A stretch of 64,000 nt of DNA from Woeseiaceae bacterium (GTDB lineage Bacteria > Pseudomonadota > Gammaproteobacteria > Steroidobacterales > Woeseiaceae): positions 1-64,000 of the forward strand of contig JASJBB010000062.1 of NCBI GenBank assembly GCA_030066735.1, given 5' to 3'. The notes below the pieces were generated by a model. It searched no databases. It saw nothing but the letters and a program-made list of their open reading frames with translations, and was not told the DNA's origin. The first letter of the stretch is position 1, and every line of letters starts with the position of its first letter. The position numbers and the translations under genes are program-made. Shown one piece after another: positions 49,298 to 57,985 of the stretch.

Positions 49298-49813
49298 TTA
49301 TCCGCTCCTGATGATCCTGAGCGAGCGCAACAGCAGCGACGCGCCCTGCAAGGCAACGAGCGCCGGCATGAGGACAACCATGGATTTCAGCAACGGGATC
49401 ATCGGGTACGGCAGGCCGCCCGGTTCCCGCGAAGACTCCCTGATCGACCAGGACACCGCCGCGAAATCCCAGGCCATCCACGCCAGGAAACCGCACAGCG
49501 GCAACAGGAACAGCAACACGCCGAGGAAGTCGACAAGGGCGCGTCCCCGCGCGCCCATGCTGCGGTAGAAGATATCGACGCGCACATGCTCCTCGTGCAG
49601 CAGCGTGTATGCCGCGCCGATCATGAACACGGCCGCGTGCATCCAGGTCACCGACTCCTGCATCCAGATCTGACCGGCATCGAAGACATAGCGCATGACG
49701 ACGATGATCGTCGTCAGCAACACCATGGCCAGCGTCAACCAGGCTGTGACGCGCCCGGCGACGTTACTGATGCGGTCGAGCAGGTTTTGCGGAGTCGCCG
49801 GGCCGTCGCTCAC
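49298..49813 (-). CDS. dctQ: TRAP transporter small permease DctQ
   Basis: 171 residues with four membrane helices; the small TRAP subunit needed for permease stability. Typical features are VVMRYVFDAGQIWMQE, a WxxE-type motif, and HEEHVRVDIFYRSM in the central loop. It is directly upstream of dctM and 9 bases downstream of trkH on the same strand. No DctP gene is adjacent. Confidence 0.87.
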   Translation of the reverse strand: MSDGPATPQNLLDRISNVAGRVTAWLTLAMVLLTTIIVVMRYVFDAGQIWMQESVTWMHAAVFMIGAAYTLLHEEHVRVDIFYRSMGARGRALVDFLGVLLFLLPLCGFLAWMAWDFAAVSWSIRESSREPGGLPYPMIPLLKSMVVLMPALVALQGASLLLRSLRIIRSG

Positions 49814-49822
49814 GACAGGGCC

Positions 49823-51274
49823 TCAGCGCCGCCAGAACATCGGCGTGATCAGAACCAGCAACGTGAAGATCTCCAGCCGGCCGAGCAGCATGCCGGCGAC
49901 CGCTATCCACTTGCCGGTATCGCTCAGCGTCATGAATCCGGACGAGACGTCGCCGAGGCCGGGACCGAGGTTGTTGAGCGTCGCGGCAACCGCCGAGAAC
50001 GCCGTAACCTGGTCGAGACCGGTCGCCATCATCGACAGCATCAGCACCACAAAAACGACGATGTAGACCGAGAAGAAGCCCCACACGGCGTCTACGACCC
50101 GGAACTGGACGGCCTTGTTGCCGAGCTTCACCGGTATCTCGGCGCTTGGATGCACGAGTCGAGCGATCTCGCGCACGCCCTGCTTGTAAATGAGCAGGCA
50201 ACGGACGACCTTGATGCCGCCCGCGGTCGAACCGGCCGAGCCGCCGACGAAGCTCGCGAAGATCAGCGCCACCGGGAGAAATGCCGGCCAGGCGGCGTAG
50301 TCGGCGGTCGTAAAGCCGGTGGTTGTCGCAATCGACACGGCCTGGAAGACGCCCTTGATGATCGTATCCCCGGGTTTGCCGTAGCTCTGGTGGTAGAACA
50401 ACCCGGCAACGACGAGCAGAGACAGCACGACGAGCATCATCGCGTATGCCCGAAACTCCGGATCCTGCGAATAGTGCTTGACCGACACGTAGCGCCAGGC
50501 AAAGAAATGCAGCGAGAAGTTGATGCCGGCCAGGAACATGAAACCGATGGCGACGATGTCGATCGCGGGACTGTTGAAGTAACCGATACTGGCGTCGTGG
50601 GTCGAAAAGCCGCCGATGGCGACCGTGGAAAACGCGTGGCACAAGGCGTCGAACCAGCCCATGCCCGCAATGATGTAGCTGATGGCGCAGGCGATCGTAA
50701 ACGCCAGGTAGACATACCAGAGCGCCTTGGCGGTCTCGGTAATACGGGGCGTCAGCTTGGTGTCCTTGACCGGCCCGGGCGTTTCGGCGCGATAGAGCTG
50801 CATGCCGCCGACGCCAAGCATCGGCAGTACCGCGACGGCGAGGACGATGATGCCCATGCCACCGAGCCACTGCAGCTGCTGGCGGTAATAGAGTATCGAT
50901 TTCGGCAGGTCGTCGAGACCGGTCAGGATCGTTGCGCCGGTGGTCGTCAGTCCGGACATCGACTCGAATACGGCGTCGGTCCAGGTGAGCGACGGCGCGT
51001 CCGCGAGATACAGGGGTGCGGCCCCGGCCGTACCCAGCACCGTCCAGAAGGCGGCAACGATCAGGAATCCGTCGCGTAGCCGCAGGTCCTTGCGGACGCC
51101 GCGCACGGGCAGCCAGATCAGCAGCCCGGCGGCGAGCGTGATGCCGAAACCCTCGACGAACGGCAACCAGGTCTGCTCGTTGAACAGCATCGCGATCAGC
51201 ACGGGTGGCAGCATCGTCAGGCTGAACACCATGAGCAGCAGCCCGAGGATTTTCTGTACGACCGTCCAGTTCAT
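49823..51274 (-). CDS. trkH: Potassium uptake protein TrkH
   Basis: 483 residues, the potassium-translocating subunit of the Trk system. Four MPM repeats are recognisable by selectivity loops such as GLTTTGATILTG near 110, FSTVAIGGFSTHDASIGYF, TTTGFTTADYAAWP and NNLGPGLGDVSSGF. It needs TrkA, encoded just upstream (15 bases), for gating. Confidence 0.95.
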   Translation of the reverse strand: MNWTVVQKILGLLLMVFSLTMLPPVLIAMLFNEQTWLPFVEGFGITLAAGLLIWLPVRGVRKDLRLRDGFLIVAAFWTVLGTAGAAPLYLADAPSLTWTDAVFESMSGLTTTGATILTGLDDLPKSILYYRQQLQWLGGMGIIVLAVAVLPMLGVGGMQLYRAETPGPVKDTKLTPRITETAKALWYVYLAFTIACAISYIIAGMGWFDALCHAFSTVAIGGFSTHDASIGYFNSPAIDIVAIGFMFLAGINFSLHFFAWRYVSVKHYSQDPEFRAYAMMLVVLSLLVVAGLFYHQSYGKPGDTIIKGVFQAVSIATTTGFTTADYAAWPAFLPVALIFASFVGGSAGSTAGGIKVVRCLLIYKQGVREIARLVHPSAEIPVKLGNKAVQFRVVDAVWGFFSVYIVVFVVLMLSMMATGLDQVTAFSAVAATLNNLGPGLGDVSSGFMTLSDTGKWIAVAGMLLGRLEIFTLLVLITPMFWRR

Positions 51275-51289
51275 GAAAAGTGTGGCTGG

Positions 51290-52666
51290 CTAGACGAACG
51301 ACACGCCCACCTGGAACAGGTTCTCCAGGTTTTCGATCTTGCGTCGGTCGGTCAGGAACAGGATGACATGGTCATCCGTCTCGATGACCGTGTCGTGATG
51401 GGCGATGATGACCTGGCCGTCGCGCACCAGCGCGACGATCGCCGCGCCCTTGGGCAGCGCGATGTCTTCGATCTTGCGGCCGACGACCTTCGACTCGTCT
51501 TCCGTACCGTGGGCGATAGCCTCCATCGCTTCGGCCGCGCCGCGCCGCAGGGAATGAACCTTGACGACGTCGCCGCGGCGGACGTGGGACAGCAGCGAAC
51601 CGATGGTCACCTGCTGCGGCGATATCGCAATATCGATACTGCCCGCTTCGACGAGGTCGACGTACGACGCGCGATTGATCAGCGCCATGACCTTGTGCGC
51701 ACCGAGACGCTTGGAGAGCATCGAGCTCAGGATGTTGGCTTCCTCGGAGTTCGTCAGCGCACAGAAGACGTCGACGTTGTCGATGTTCTCCTCGAGCAGG
51801 AGCTCTTCGTCAGCCGCATCGCCGACGAGCACGATGGCCTTGTTGAGTTGCTCGGAAATATGGCGAGCGCGCTTCTGGTCGCGCTCGATAATCTTGACCT
51901 GGTTGGTCTGCTCGAGCGCCTTTGCCAGTCTCAGGCCGATGTTGCCGCCGCCGGCGATCACGACGCGCCGAACCGGATCCTCGAGCCGGCGCATCTCGCT
52001 CATGAATACCCGGATGTCCTTGCGGTCGGCGATGAAGAACACCTCGTCGCCTTCCTGGATGACCGTGTCGCCCTCGGGCAGCATGGCTTTGCCTTGCCGG
52101 TAGATCGCGGCGATGCGCCCTTCCGTGTTCGGGACGTGTTCCTTGAGTGTCGCGATGCGCTGGCCGACGAGCAGGCCGTCGCGATCGGCCTTGGCGCCGA
52201 CGAGCCGTACCCGGCCGTCCGCGAAGTCGAGTACCTGCGACGCGCCCGGGTAGAGGATCAGCTGCTCAATGTATTCACAGACCAGCTGTTCCGGGCTGAT
52301 GCGCACGTCGACCGGTATCGCGTCCTGGGTAAACAGGGTTTTGGCCGACATGTATTCGGCCGCGCGAATGCGGGCAATCTTCGTCGGCGTGTGAAACAGC
52401 GTGTAAGACACCTGGCAGGCGACCATGTTGGTCTCGTCGGTGTCCGTCAGGGCGACGACGATGTCCGCGTCATTGGCGCCGGCACGCTCGAGCACTTCAG
52501 GGTGCGCTGCGTGGCCGACGACGGTGCGAATGTCGAGCCGGTCCTGCAACTCGCGCAGGACGTCGGAGCGCATGTCGACGACGGTGACCTCGTTGGCCTC
52601 TTCGCGAGACAGGTGATATGCAGCCGACGAGCCAACCTGGCCTGCACCGAGAATCAGAATCTTCAT
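51290..52666 (-). CDS. trkA: Trk system potassium uptake regulator TrkA
   Basis: 458 residues with two RCK modules. Rossmann motifs are GAGQVGSSAAYHL at 6-18 and GGGNIGLRLAKAL near 238, each followed by a TrkA-C domain. It binds NAD(H) or ATP on the cytoplasmic face of TrkH and gates potassium uptake. Same operon as trkH. Confidence 0.96.
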   Translation of the reverse strand: MKILILGAGQVGSSAAYHLSREEANEVTVVDMRSDVLRELQDRLDIRTVVGHAAHPEVLERAGANDADIVVALTDTDETNMVACQVSYTLFHTPTKIARIRAAEYMSAKTLFTQDAIPVDVRISPEQLVCEYIEQLILYPGASQVLDFADGRVRLVGAKADRDGLLVGQRIATLKEHVPNTEGRIAAIYRQGKAMLPEGDTVIQEGDEVFFIADRKDIRVFMSEMRRLEDPVRRVVIAGGGNIGLRLAKALEQTNQVKIIERDQKRARHISEQLNKAIVLVGDAADEELLLEENIDNVDVFCALTNSEEANILSSMLSKRLGAHKVMALINRASYVDLVEAGSIDIAISPQQVTIGSLLSHVRRGDVVKVHSLRRGAAEAMEAIAHGTEDESKVVGRKIEDIALPKGAAIVALVRDGQVIIAHHDTVIETDDHVILFLTDRRKIENLENLFQVGVSFV

Positions 52667-52717
52667 TGTTCTTTTAAGCTGTCCGAGCCGCGAACTGCGC
52701 CGCTACCGGTCGCAAGT

Positions 52718-54889
52718 TTACATCAGATCGAGATTGGCATAGCTCAGAACGAGCCATTTTGTGCCGGCCGTCTCGAAATTGACCTCGACCCTCGCGTGCG
52801 CCCCCTGCCCCTCGCAATTCAGGATAACGCCGTCGCCGAACTTGCCGTGGCGTACGCGCTGTCCCAGGCGTATGCCGAGTTCCGAGCCCGGCGCGGTCGA
52901 CGACTTGCCGGCTGCACTGCGGCGCGGCGAGTGCATTGGCCGCGAGACCTGTACGCGCGGGCGCACCTCTTCGACATACTCGTCCGGAATCTCGGCGATG
53001 AAGCGCGACGGCTGCGAGAAGTTGTCCATGCCGTGCAGGCGCCGCTGCTCGGCATAGGTGACGTAGAGCGTTTGCATGGCGCGCGTTATGCCGACGTAGC
53101 AAAGCCTTCGCTCCTCCTCCAGGCCGTTCGGGTCGGCGATCGAGCGCTGGTGCGGGAACAGCCCGTCCTCCATGCCGGCCAGGAAGACCAGCGGAAACTC
53201 GAGCCCCTTGGCTGAGTGCATGGTCATCAGCTGCACGCAGTCCTCCCAGGCATCGGCCTGCCCCTCGCCGGCCTCCAGCGCGGCGTGCGACAGGAATTCA
53301 TCGAGCGGCGACATTTCGCTTGCCGGGTCGGGCTCGAAACTGCGCGCCGCACTCACGAGTTCGAGCAGGTTCTCCACGCGCGTCTCGCCTTTTTCGCCCT
53401 TGTCCTTCTTGAAGAAATCGACCAGGCCGCTCGCATGGATGACGTGATCGACCTGTTCCTGCAGGTCCAGTCCGGCAACGTCGTGCGCCATGCGTTCGAT
53501 CATCTGCATGAAAGCGCGCACGGCATTGGCCGCGCGTCCCGCCAGTTCGTCGCTGGCAACGGCGCCGGCGGCGCGCCACAGCGTGCAGCTGTTGGCGCGG
53601 GCATAGGTGCGCATGATGTCGATCGTGCGCGCGCCGATGCCGCGGGTCGGCTTGTTGACGATGCGCTCGAACGACGAATCGTCGTCGCGATGCGAGATCA
53701 GCCGCAGGTAGGCAAGCGCGTCCTTGATCTCGGCGCGCTCGAAGAATCGCAGGCCGCCGTAAACGCGGTACGGGATGCCCGCGTTGATGAGGCCTTCTTC
53801 GAGCACCCGTGACTGCGCGTTGGACCGGTACAGCACCGCGGAATCGGCGCGCAGGTTGCCGTGGTCAATCCAGTCGCGCAGCCGCGCAATGATGAAATCG
53901 GCCTCGTCGCGCTCGTTGTACGCGGCGTAGACCCTGATTGACTCGCCCTCGGCGCCTTCGGTCCAGAGGTTCTTGCCCATGCGGGCGTTGTTGTTGGCTA
54001 TGACGGCGTTCGCGGCGTTCAGGATCGTCGCGGTCGAGCGGTAGTTCTGCTCGAGCTTGACGACCCTCGCCGACGGAAAGTCTTTCTGGAACCGGTAGAT
54101 GTGCTCGACCCTGGCGCCGCGCCAGCGATAGATCGACTGATCGTCGTCGCCCACGACAAACGGGATGCCCGTGTCGCCGGCGAGCAGCCGCAGCCAGGCG
54201 TACTGGATGGAGTTCGTGTCCTGGAACTCGTCGACGAGCAGATGGCTAAAACGCCGCCGATAATGCTCGAGCAACTCGGCGTTGTCGCGCCACAGTTCGT
54301 GGGCGCGCAGCAGCAACTCGGCAAAATCGACGAGGCCGCCGCGCTGGCAGACCTCTTCGTAGGCCTGGTAGAGCGCAATCATCTGGCGCCGGTTGGGGTC
54401 GCCCTCGTCGTCGAGGTGTTGCGGCCGCAGCCCCTCGTCCTTCTGGCCATTGATGAAGTACTGGATTTCGCGCGGCACCCAGCGGCTGTCATCGATCTCG
54501 AGATTGCGCAACAGCCGCTTTATCAGGCGCAGCTGGTCATCCGAGTCGATGATCTGGAAGTTCTGCGGCAGGTCGGCCTCGCGCCAGTGGCGGCGTAACA
54601 GCCTGTGAGCAAGCCCGTGGAACGTTCCGATCCAGAGGTGGCTGACCGGCATGTCGAGCAGCGCCTCGATGCGGCCGCGCATTTCTGCCGCAGCCTTGTT
54701 CGTGAAGGTCACGGCCAGCAGGCTTTGCGGCGACAGGCCTTCGACGTCGATCAGCCACGCGGCGCGGTGAACCAGCACGCGGGTCTTGCCACTACCGGCC
54801 CCCGCGATGACGAGCGTCGGCTCCGCAGGCGCCGTAACGGCCTCGCGCTGGGCGTCGTTGAGGTTTTCGAGGATAGGGGTAACGTCCAC
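52718..54889 (-). CDS. uvrD: DNA helicase II UvrD
   Basis: 723 residues from GTG at 54887-54889 (MDVTPILENLNDAQREAV), which aligns with E. coli UvrD; an ATG 36 bases earlier is less likely. Superfamily 1 motifs: Walker A AGAGSGKT at 29-36, LLVDEFQDTN, GDDDQSIYRWRGA, LEQNYRS, and TMHSAKGLEFPLVFLAG. The C-terminal Tudor-like tail (GQRVRHGKFGDGVILNCEGQG) is present. It unwinds DNA in nucleotide-excision and mismatch repair. It lies 51 bases upstream of trkA's partner gap only by strand sense and is not clearly co-transcribed. Confidence 0.96.
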   Translation of the reverse strand: MDVTPILENLNDAQREAVTAPAEPTLVIAGAGSGKTRVLVHRAAWLIDVEGLSPQSLLAVTFTNKAAAEMRGRIEALLDMPVSHLWIGTFHGLAHRLLRRHWREADLPQNFQIIDSDDQLRLIKRLLRNLEIDDSRWVPREIQYFINGQKDEGLRPQHLDDEGDPNRRQMIALYQAYEEVCQRGGLVDFAELLLRAHELWRDNAELLEHYRRRFSHLLVDEFQDTNSIQYAWLRLLAGDTGIPFVVGDDDQSIYRWRGARVEHIYRFQKDFPSARVVKLEQNYRSTATILNAANAVIANNNARMGKNLWTEGAEGESIRVYAAYNERDEADFIIARLRDWIDHGNLRADSAVLYRSNAQSRVLEEGLINAGIPYRVYGGLRFFERAEIKDALAYLRLISHRDDDSSFERIVNKPTRGIGARTIDIMRTYARANSCTLWRAAGAVASDELAGRAANAVRAFMQMIERMAHDVAGLDLQEQVDHVIHASGLVDFFKKDKGEKGETRVENLLELVSAARSFEPDPASEMSPLDEFLSHAALEAGEGQADAWEDCVQLMTMHSAKGLEFPLVFLAGMEDGLFPHQRSIADPNGLEEERRLCYVGITRAMQTLYVTYAEQRRLHGMDNFSQPSRFIAEIPDEYVEEVRPRVQVSRPMHSPRRSAAGKSSTAPGSELGIRLGQRVRHGKFGDGVILNCEGQGAHARVEVNFETAGTKWLVLSYANLDLM

Positions 54890-55020
54890 GAGGTGCTGCA
54901 AAGTCGAACCGGGGAAGCGCGGCATCTTAGCACGCCGGCGCAGGGCTATCGGGATTCGTTGTCCGGCGGCAACGGCACGGCGAGGCGCAACACGAAGCGC
55001 TCGAAAAGTCCTTTCGCGGT

Positions 55021-56646
55021 CTAGAAATCCCAGATCAGGCTTAGCGAATACCGCATGCGATCGTACTCGATGCGGGTGTCGGTGGACGCCGTTTCACGGT
55101 AGTCGACGTCGGCAATCAGGCTGAAGCGGCGGCTGAGGCGCCAGGTGCCGAGAATTTCCGCATCCAGCGTCTCGAGCGTCTTGGGACCCGCGATCGGCTC
55201 GTGGAATGCGAACGCATTGGGGTAGTCGTAATCGCGGTAAGCGGCTTCAATCTCGAGATCGAAGCGGCGCCCGGCATCCCAGTGGAACTCGAAGTTGTAG
55301 GTGCTTCTTGTGAAGTCGTTATAACCTAGGTAGCGGTCTTCGCGGTCCATCAGCTCGTAGCCGAAACCGAACCAGATGTCGTCGGTGAGGCGCTGCCGCG
55401 CGGTCAGGCCGTACTCGAGGTAGTCATAGCGCAGGGCCGGGTTGGTGATGAGCTGGTTGCCGTTCAGGTCGAACGACGGCCGGCTGTTATAGCGGCGGCT
55501 CGACTTCTCGACCGTCAGGCGCGCCAGCGTCGAGGAGCCGAACTTGTACTGCACGTTGCCGCCGAACAGGAAGTACTCGTGGTCGTACTCGGGGACGACA
55601 CCGGTCTCCTCGTAGTCCCAGAGTTCGCCTTTCATGCGCAGCGCGAACGAGAAATTGCCGAATCTCTGTACCGTGGTCAGCCGCGGACCGTAGCGGACGT
55701 AGTTCATGCGGTCCGAGATGTCCACGCCGTTCGATATGCGAGGGTTGCCGGTATCCGGGTCGATGTACTGCTCGTTGTGCTTCGCAATGACGAACGCGCT
55801 GTAAACCCGTCGGCGGCGATCTTCGGTACGGCGGTCGAACTCGCTGCCGAAGCGCAGTTCGTGGACGTATTCGTCGGCATTGCTCTCGATTTCGCCGTCG
55901 TAGAAGCGTCCGGACAGCCGGTAGGCGCCGAAGAAGTTCTCCCACTTGAGACTATTGACCTGGTACTTGGCGCGAAAATCGACAGGGACAAAGGTGGCGG
56001 AGTATTTCTCCGGCGTCACGATCGGCAGCGTCGGGTCGGAGAAGTCGACATACGGCTGGCCTGGAGCGCGAAAGATATTGTCGTCCGAGCCGGCGCCGAC
56101 TCGTGCCGCGATCTCGAAAGCGCCCATCGGCTTTTCTTTTTCACGGCGGTCGGCCCGCAGCTGGACCACGGGGTCGGCTTCGCGCTGCAGGGCCTGCAGC
56201 CGCGCAAGCGCCACAATCGCGTATTCGCGAATCTTCTCGTTTTCCTGCTGGTCGCGCGCGCGGCGGAACCAGTCAACGGCTTCCTCTTCGTTGCCGGCGG
56301 CCCATGCGTTCAACCCGAGGTTGTAATGCGAGATGACCCGGAGCTCTGGGGTTTCGGCAGCCCGGATCAGGGAGTCACGGGCGCGGATGTGCTGCTGAGC
56401 CTTGTAATGAGCGACGCCGGTGTTGAAGTGCAGCAGCGGTGTGTCCAGGCCGGCATCCGCCGCCTCACGATAGCGTAGCAGTGCCGCCCAGTAGAGGTCG
56501 TCGCGAAACAGCCGGTTGCCGTCTTCGAATGACGCGACTGCGCCAGACTGAGCGGACGCCGCTTGCGGCAGGCACGCGAGGACGAGCAGCAGCGCCAGAG
56601 CGCCGCGGTTTCGCCCACATTTAGTCGTTTCACGCCTCACGAGCAT
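55021..56646 (-). CDS. Outer-membrane beta-barrel protein with N-terminal TPR domain
   Basis: 541 residues. Signal peptide to about 33, then three or more TPR-like helical repeats (about 38-160; HFNTGVAHYKAQQHIRARDS and SHYNLGLNAWAAGNEEEAVD are clear), then a domain full of alternating strands ending in SLSLIWDF, with the C-terminal Phe that BamA recognises. The architecture resembles surface-assembly-modifier (Slam-like) or TPR-porin proteins; the cargo is unknown. It sits just downstream of the ECF sigma operon, beyond a strong terminator, so it probably has its own promoter in 56647-56728. Confidence 0.75.
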   Translation of the reverse strand: MLVRRETTKCGRNRGALALLLVLACLPQAASAQSGAVASFEDGNRLFRDDLYWAALLRYREAADAGLDTPLLHFNTGVAHYKAQQHIRARDSLIRAAETPELRVISHYNLGLNAWAAGNEEEAVDWFRRARDQQENEKIREYAIVALARLQALQREADPVVQLRADRREKEKPMGAFEIAARVGAGSDDNIFRAPGQPYVDFSDPTLPIVTPEKYSATFVPVDFRAKYQVNSLKWENFFGAYRLSGRFYDGEIESNADEYVHELRFGSEFDRRTEDRRRRVYSAFVIAKHNEQYIDPDTGNPRISNGVDISDRMNYVRYGPRLTTVQRFGNFSFALRMKGELWDYEETGVVPEYDHEYFLFGGNVQYKFGSSTLARLTVEKSSRRYNSRPSFDLNGNQLITNPALRYDYLEYGLTARQRLTDDIWFGFGYELMDREDRYLGYNDFTRSTYNFEFHWDAGRRFDLEIEAAYRDYDYPNAFAFHEPIAGPKTLETLDAEILGTWRLSRRFSLIADVDYRETASTDTRIEYDRMRYSLSLIWDF

Positions 56647-56726
56647 TGCCCAAGCTCCTGGTGTTCGCGTTATGTAGCACAGAAAGACTACCGGTATTGC
56701 GCCCCCAAAACTTTGACGTGGCGCAT

Positions 56727-56753
56727 AAAAATCCCCCCAAAAAGGGGGGATTT
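56727..56753 (-). terminator. Strong Rho-independent terminator after the acidic-protein gene
   Basis: Read on the minus strand, AAATCCCCCC, a TTTTT loop and GGGGGGATTT form a 10-base stem followed by ATTTTTATG. It lies 24 bases past the acidic-protein stop and should end the sigma operon transcript before the TPR/barrel gene. Confidence 0.85.
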
Positions 56754-56776
56754 CGATGGTTTAGCTGAGGTGGCGC

Positions 56777-57373
56777 TTACATGGAGTCTTCTTCGGACTC
56801 ATCGGCAGAGTCTTCTTCCTCTTCCATGTCGTCCATCTCGTCGTCCATTTCGTCTTCTTCTTCCTCGTCGAACTCGTCGTCGTCGACATCTTCGCCTTCG
56901 TCGCCTTCGAAGTCGTCTTCTTCGTCGAGGTCGCTCTCGTCCTCGAAGTCGTCGTCGCCCTCGAACTCGTCCTCAAACTCGCCTTCGTCCTCGTCTTCCT
57001 CGTCACGCATGTCTTCGTCCGACTCGCGCTCGTCTTCCTCATCGCGCTCGTCTTCCTCGTCACGCATGTCTTCCTCGTCACGCATGTCTTCGTCCGACTC
57101 ACGCTCGTCTTCTTCGTCGCGTACGTCCTCATCCGATTCGTGATCTTCTTCGTCGGACTCGCGCTCGTCTTCCATGTCGTCCTCGGCGTCGTCCAGTTCG
57201 CCGTCGTCCGGACCTTCCATCATGGCGACTTCGCCACTGATGCTCGCGACATCGTCAAAGACGTCCATGGTGACATCGAGGTCGTCCATGTCGTCAGCGT
57301 GTGCTACGGCCGGTACCAGCGAAAAACACGTCAGCACCACGGTAGCGATAAAGATACTCAGCTGTTTCATCAT
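56777..57373 (-). CDS. Exported, extremely acidic low-complexity protein
   Basis: 198 residues. Residues 1-26 form a clean signal peptide ending VAHA. The rest is well over half Asp and Glu, with recurrent units DEEDERESD, RESDEDMRDEED and RDEEDERDEED between about 68 and 130, then longer Glu/Asp/Phe blocks. There are no Cys. A calcium or other cation sponge, a spacer or an inhibitor of basic proteins are possible; none is proven. Third gene of the ECF sigma / membrane anti-sigma-like operon, 40 bases after the second gene, and closed by a strong terminator. Confidence 0.85.
   Translation of the reverse strand: MMKQLSIFIATVVLTCFSLVPAVAHADDMDDLDVTMDVFDDVASISGEVAMMEGPDDGELDDAEDDMEDERESDEEDHESDEDVRDEEDERESDEDMRDEEDMRDEEDERDEEDERESDEDMRDEEDEDEGEFEDEFEGDDDFEDESDLDEEDDFEGDEGEDVDDDEFDEEEEDEMDDEMDDMEEEEDSADESEEDSM
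56990..57125. repeat. Tandem coding repeats in the acidic-protein gene
   Basis: Plus-strand units such as GTCTTCCTCGTCACGCATGT recur with small changes several times across this stretch and encode the DMRDEED / RESDEED blocks. Such repeats are prone to slippage, so copy number may differ between strains. Confidence 0.7.
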
Positions 57374-57413
57374 CCTACTCCGTTCGTTTCACCAGCATCC
57401 CTCGCCGGTGCTC

Positions 57414-57950
57414 TTATCCAACTTCCACCTGCAACCGGAAGGTCCGGTCGCGATCTTCGTGCTCCAGGCGGGCCAGCAGTTCGCCACCGGTCGGCGTGAC
57501 TGCCACGAGTGTCAACGGCAACAGGTTCCTGCCCTCGCTGAGGCTCGTCTCCCACGTAATTTCACGCTGTCCCGGGAAGCCGTCGAGCTCGATCCCGTCG
57601 GGAAGCGTTACGGTCAGGGTGGCAGAGTCGAGCGCTTTGGCCGAGGCGAAGACCAGGTTGACGGTCCGCGGCTCGGCCAGTGCGATCGTGACGCCAGGAA
57701 TCGTGGAGGCGGCCTCGGGCAGCTGCGGCTCATTGAGCAACATCCCGCCAATCACCCAGGCCGCGATCGTCGCCGCGATGGCGGCGCCGAAGCCGGTCAT
57801 CATCCAGCGATTGCGCTGCCGCTTCGAGCCCTCATGAGTCGCGCGCACGAGCGCTCGCTCATAAAAGCCCCTGTCGGGGGCCGGCGCCGGGTAGTCCTGC
57901 AAGAGTTCGAGGACTTCCCGTTCCTGTTTGTCTGCGTCTGATTTCTGCAT
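57414..57950 (-). CDS. Single-pass membrane protein, probable anti-sigma factor
   Basis: 178 residues: a cytoplasmic N-terminal part (1-48) starting MQKSDADKQEREVLELLQDY, one transmembrane helix at about 50-72, and a beta-rich extracytoplasmic domain (VTIALAEPRTVNLVF, LTVTLPDGIELDGFPG). The zinc HxxxCxxC motif of ZAS anti-sigma factors is absent. The call rests on its position 35 bases after an ECF sigma gene and on the one-helix topology. The outer domain could sense an envelope signal. In operon with the acidic protein. Confidence 0.65.
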   Translation of the reverse strand: MQKSDADKQEREVLELLQDYPAPAPDRGFYERALVRATHEGSKRQRNRWMMTGFGAAIAATIAAWVIGGMLLNEPQLPEAASTIPGVTIALAEPRTVNLVFASAKALDSATLTVTLPDGIELDGFPGQREITWETSLSEGRNLLPLTLVAVTPTGGELLARLEHEDRDRTFRLQVEVG

Positions 57951-57985
57951 GTTTCTGACCTTTCTGCCCCCTTACACGAGTGGAT

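Noticed and set aside
51368-53215. Long plus-strand open frame over trkA and uvrD
   Set aside because: Antisense to conserved TrkA and UvrD sequence; no recognisable motif.
56990-57125. CRISPR-like repetition
   Set aside because: Repeats are short, contiguous and keep the reading frame of the acidic protein; there are no spacers or cas genes.
56781-57143. Plus-strand Ser-rich open frame opposite the acidic gene
   Set aside because: It is the reverse complement of Asp/Glu codons; the minus-strand frame has a signal peptide, operon context and a terminator.
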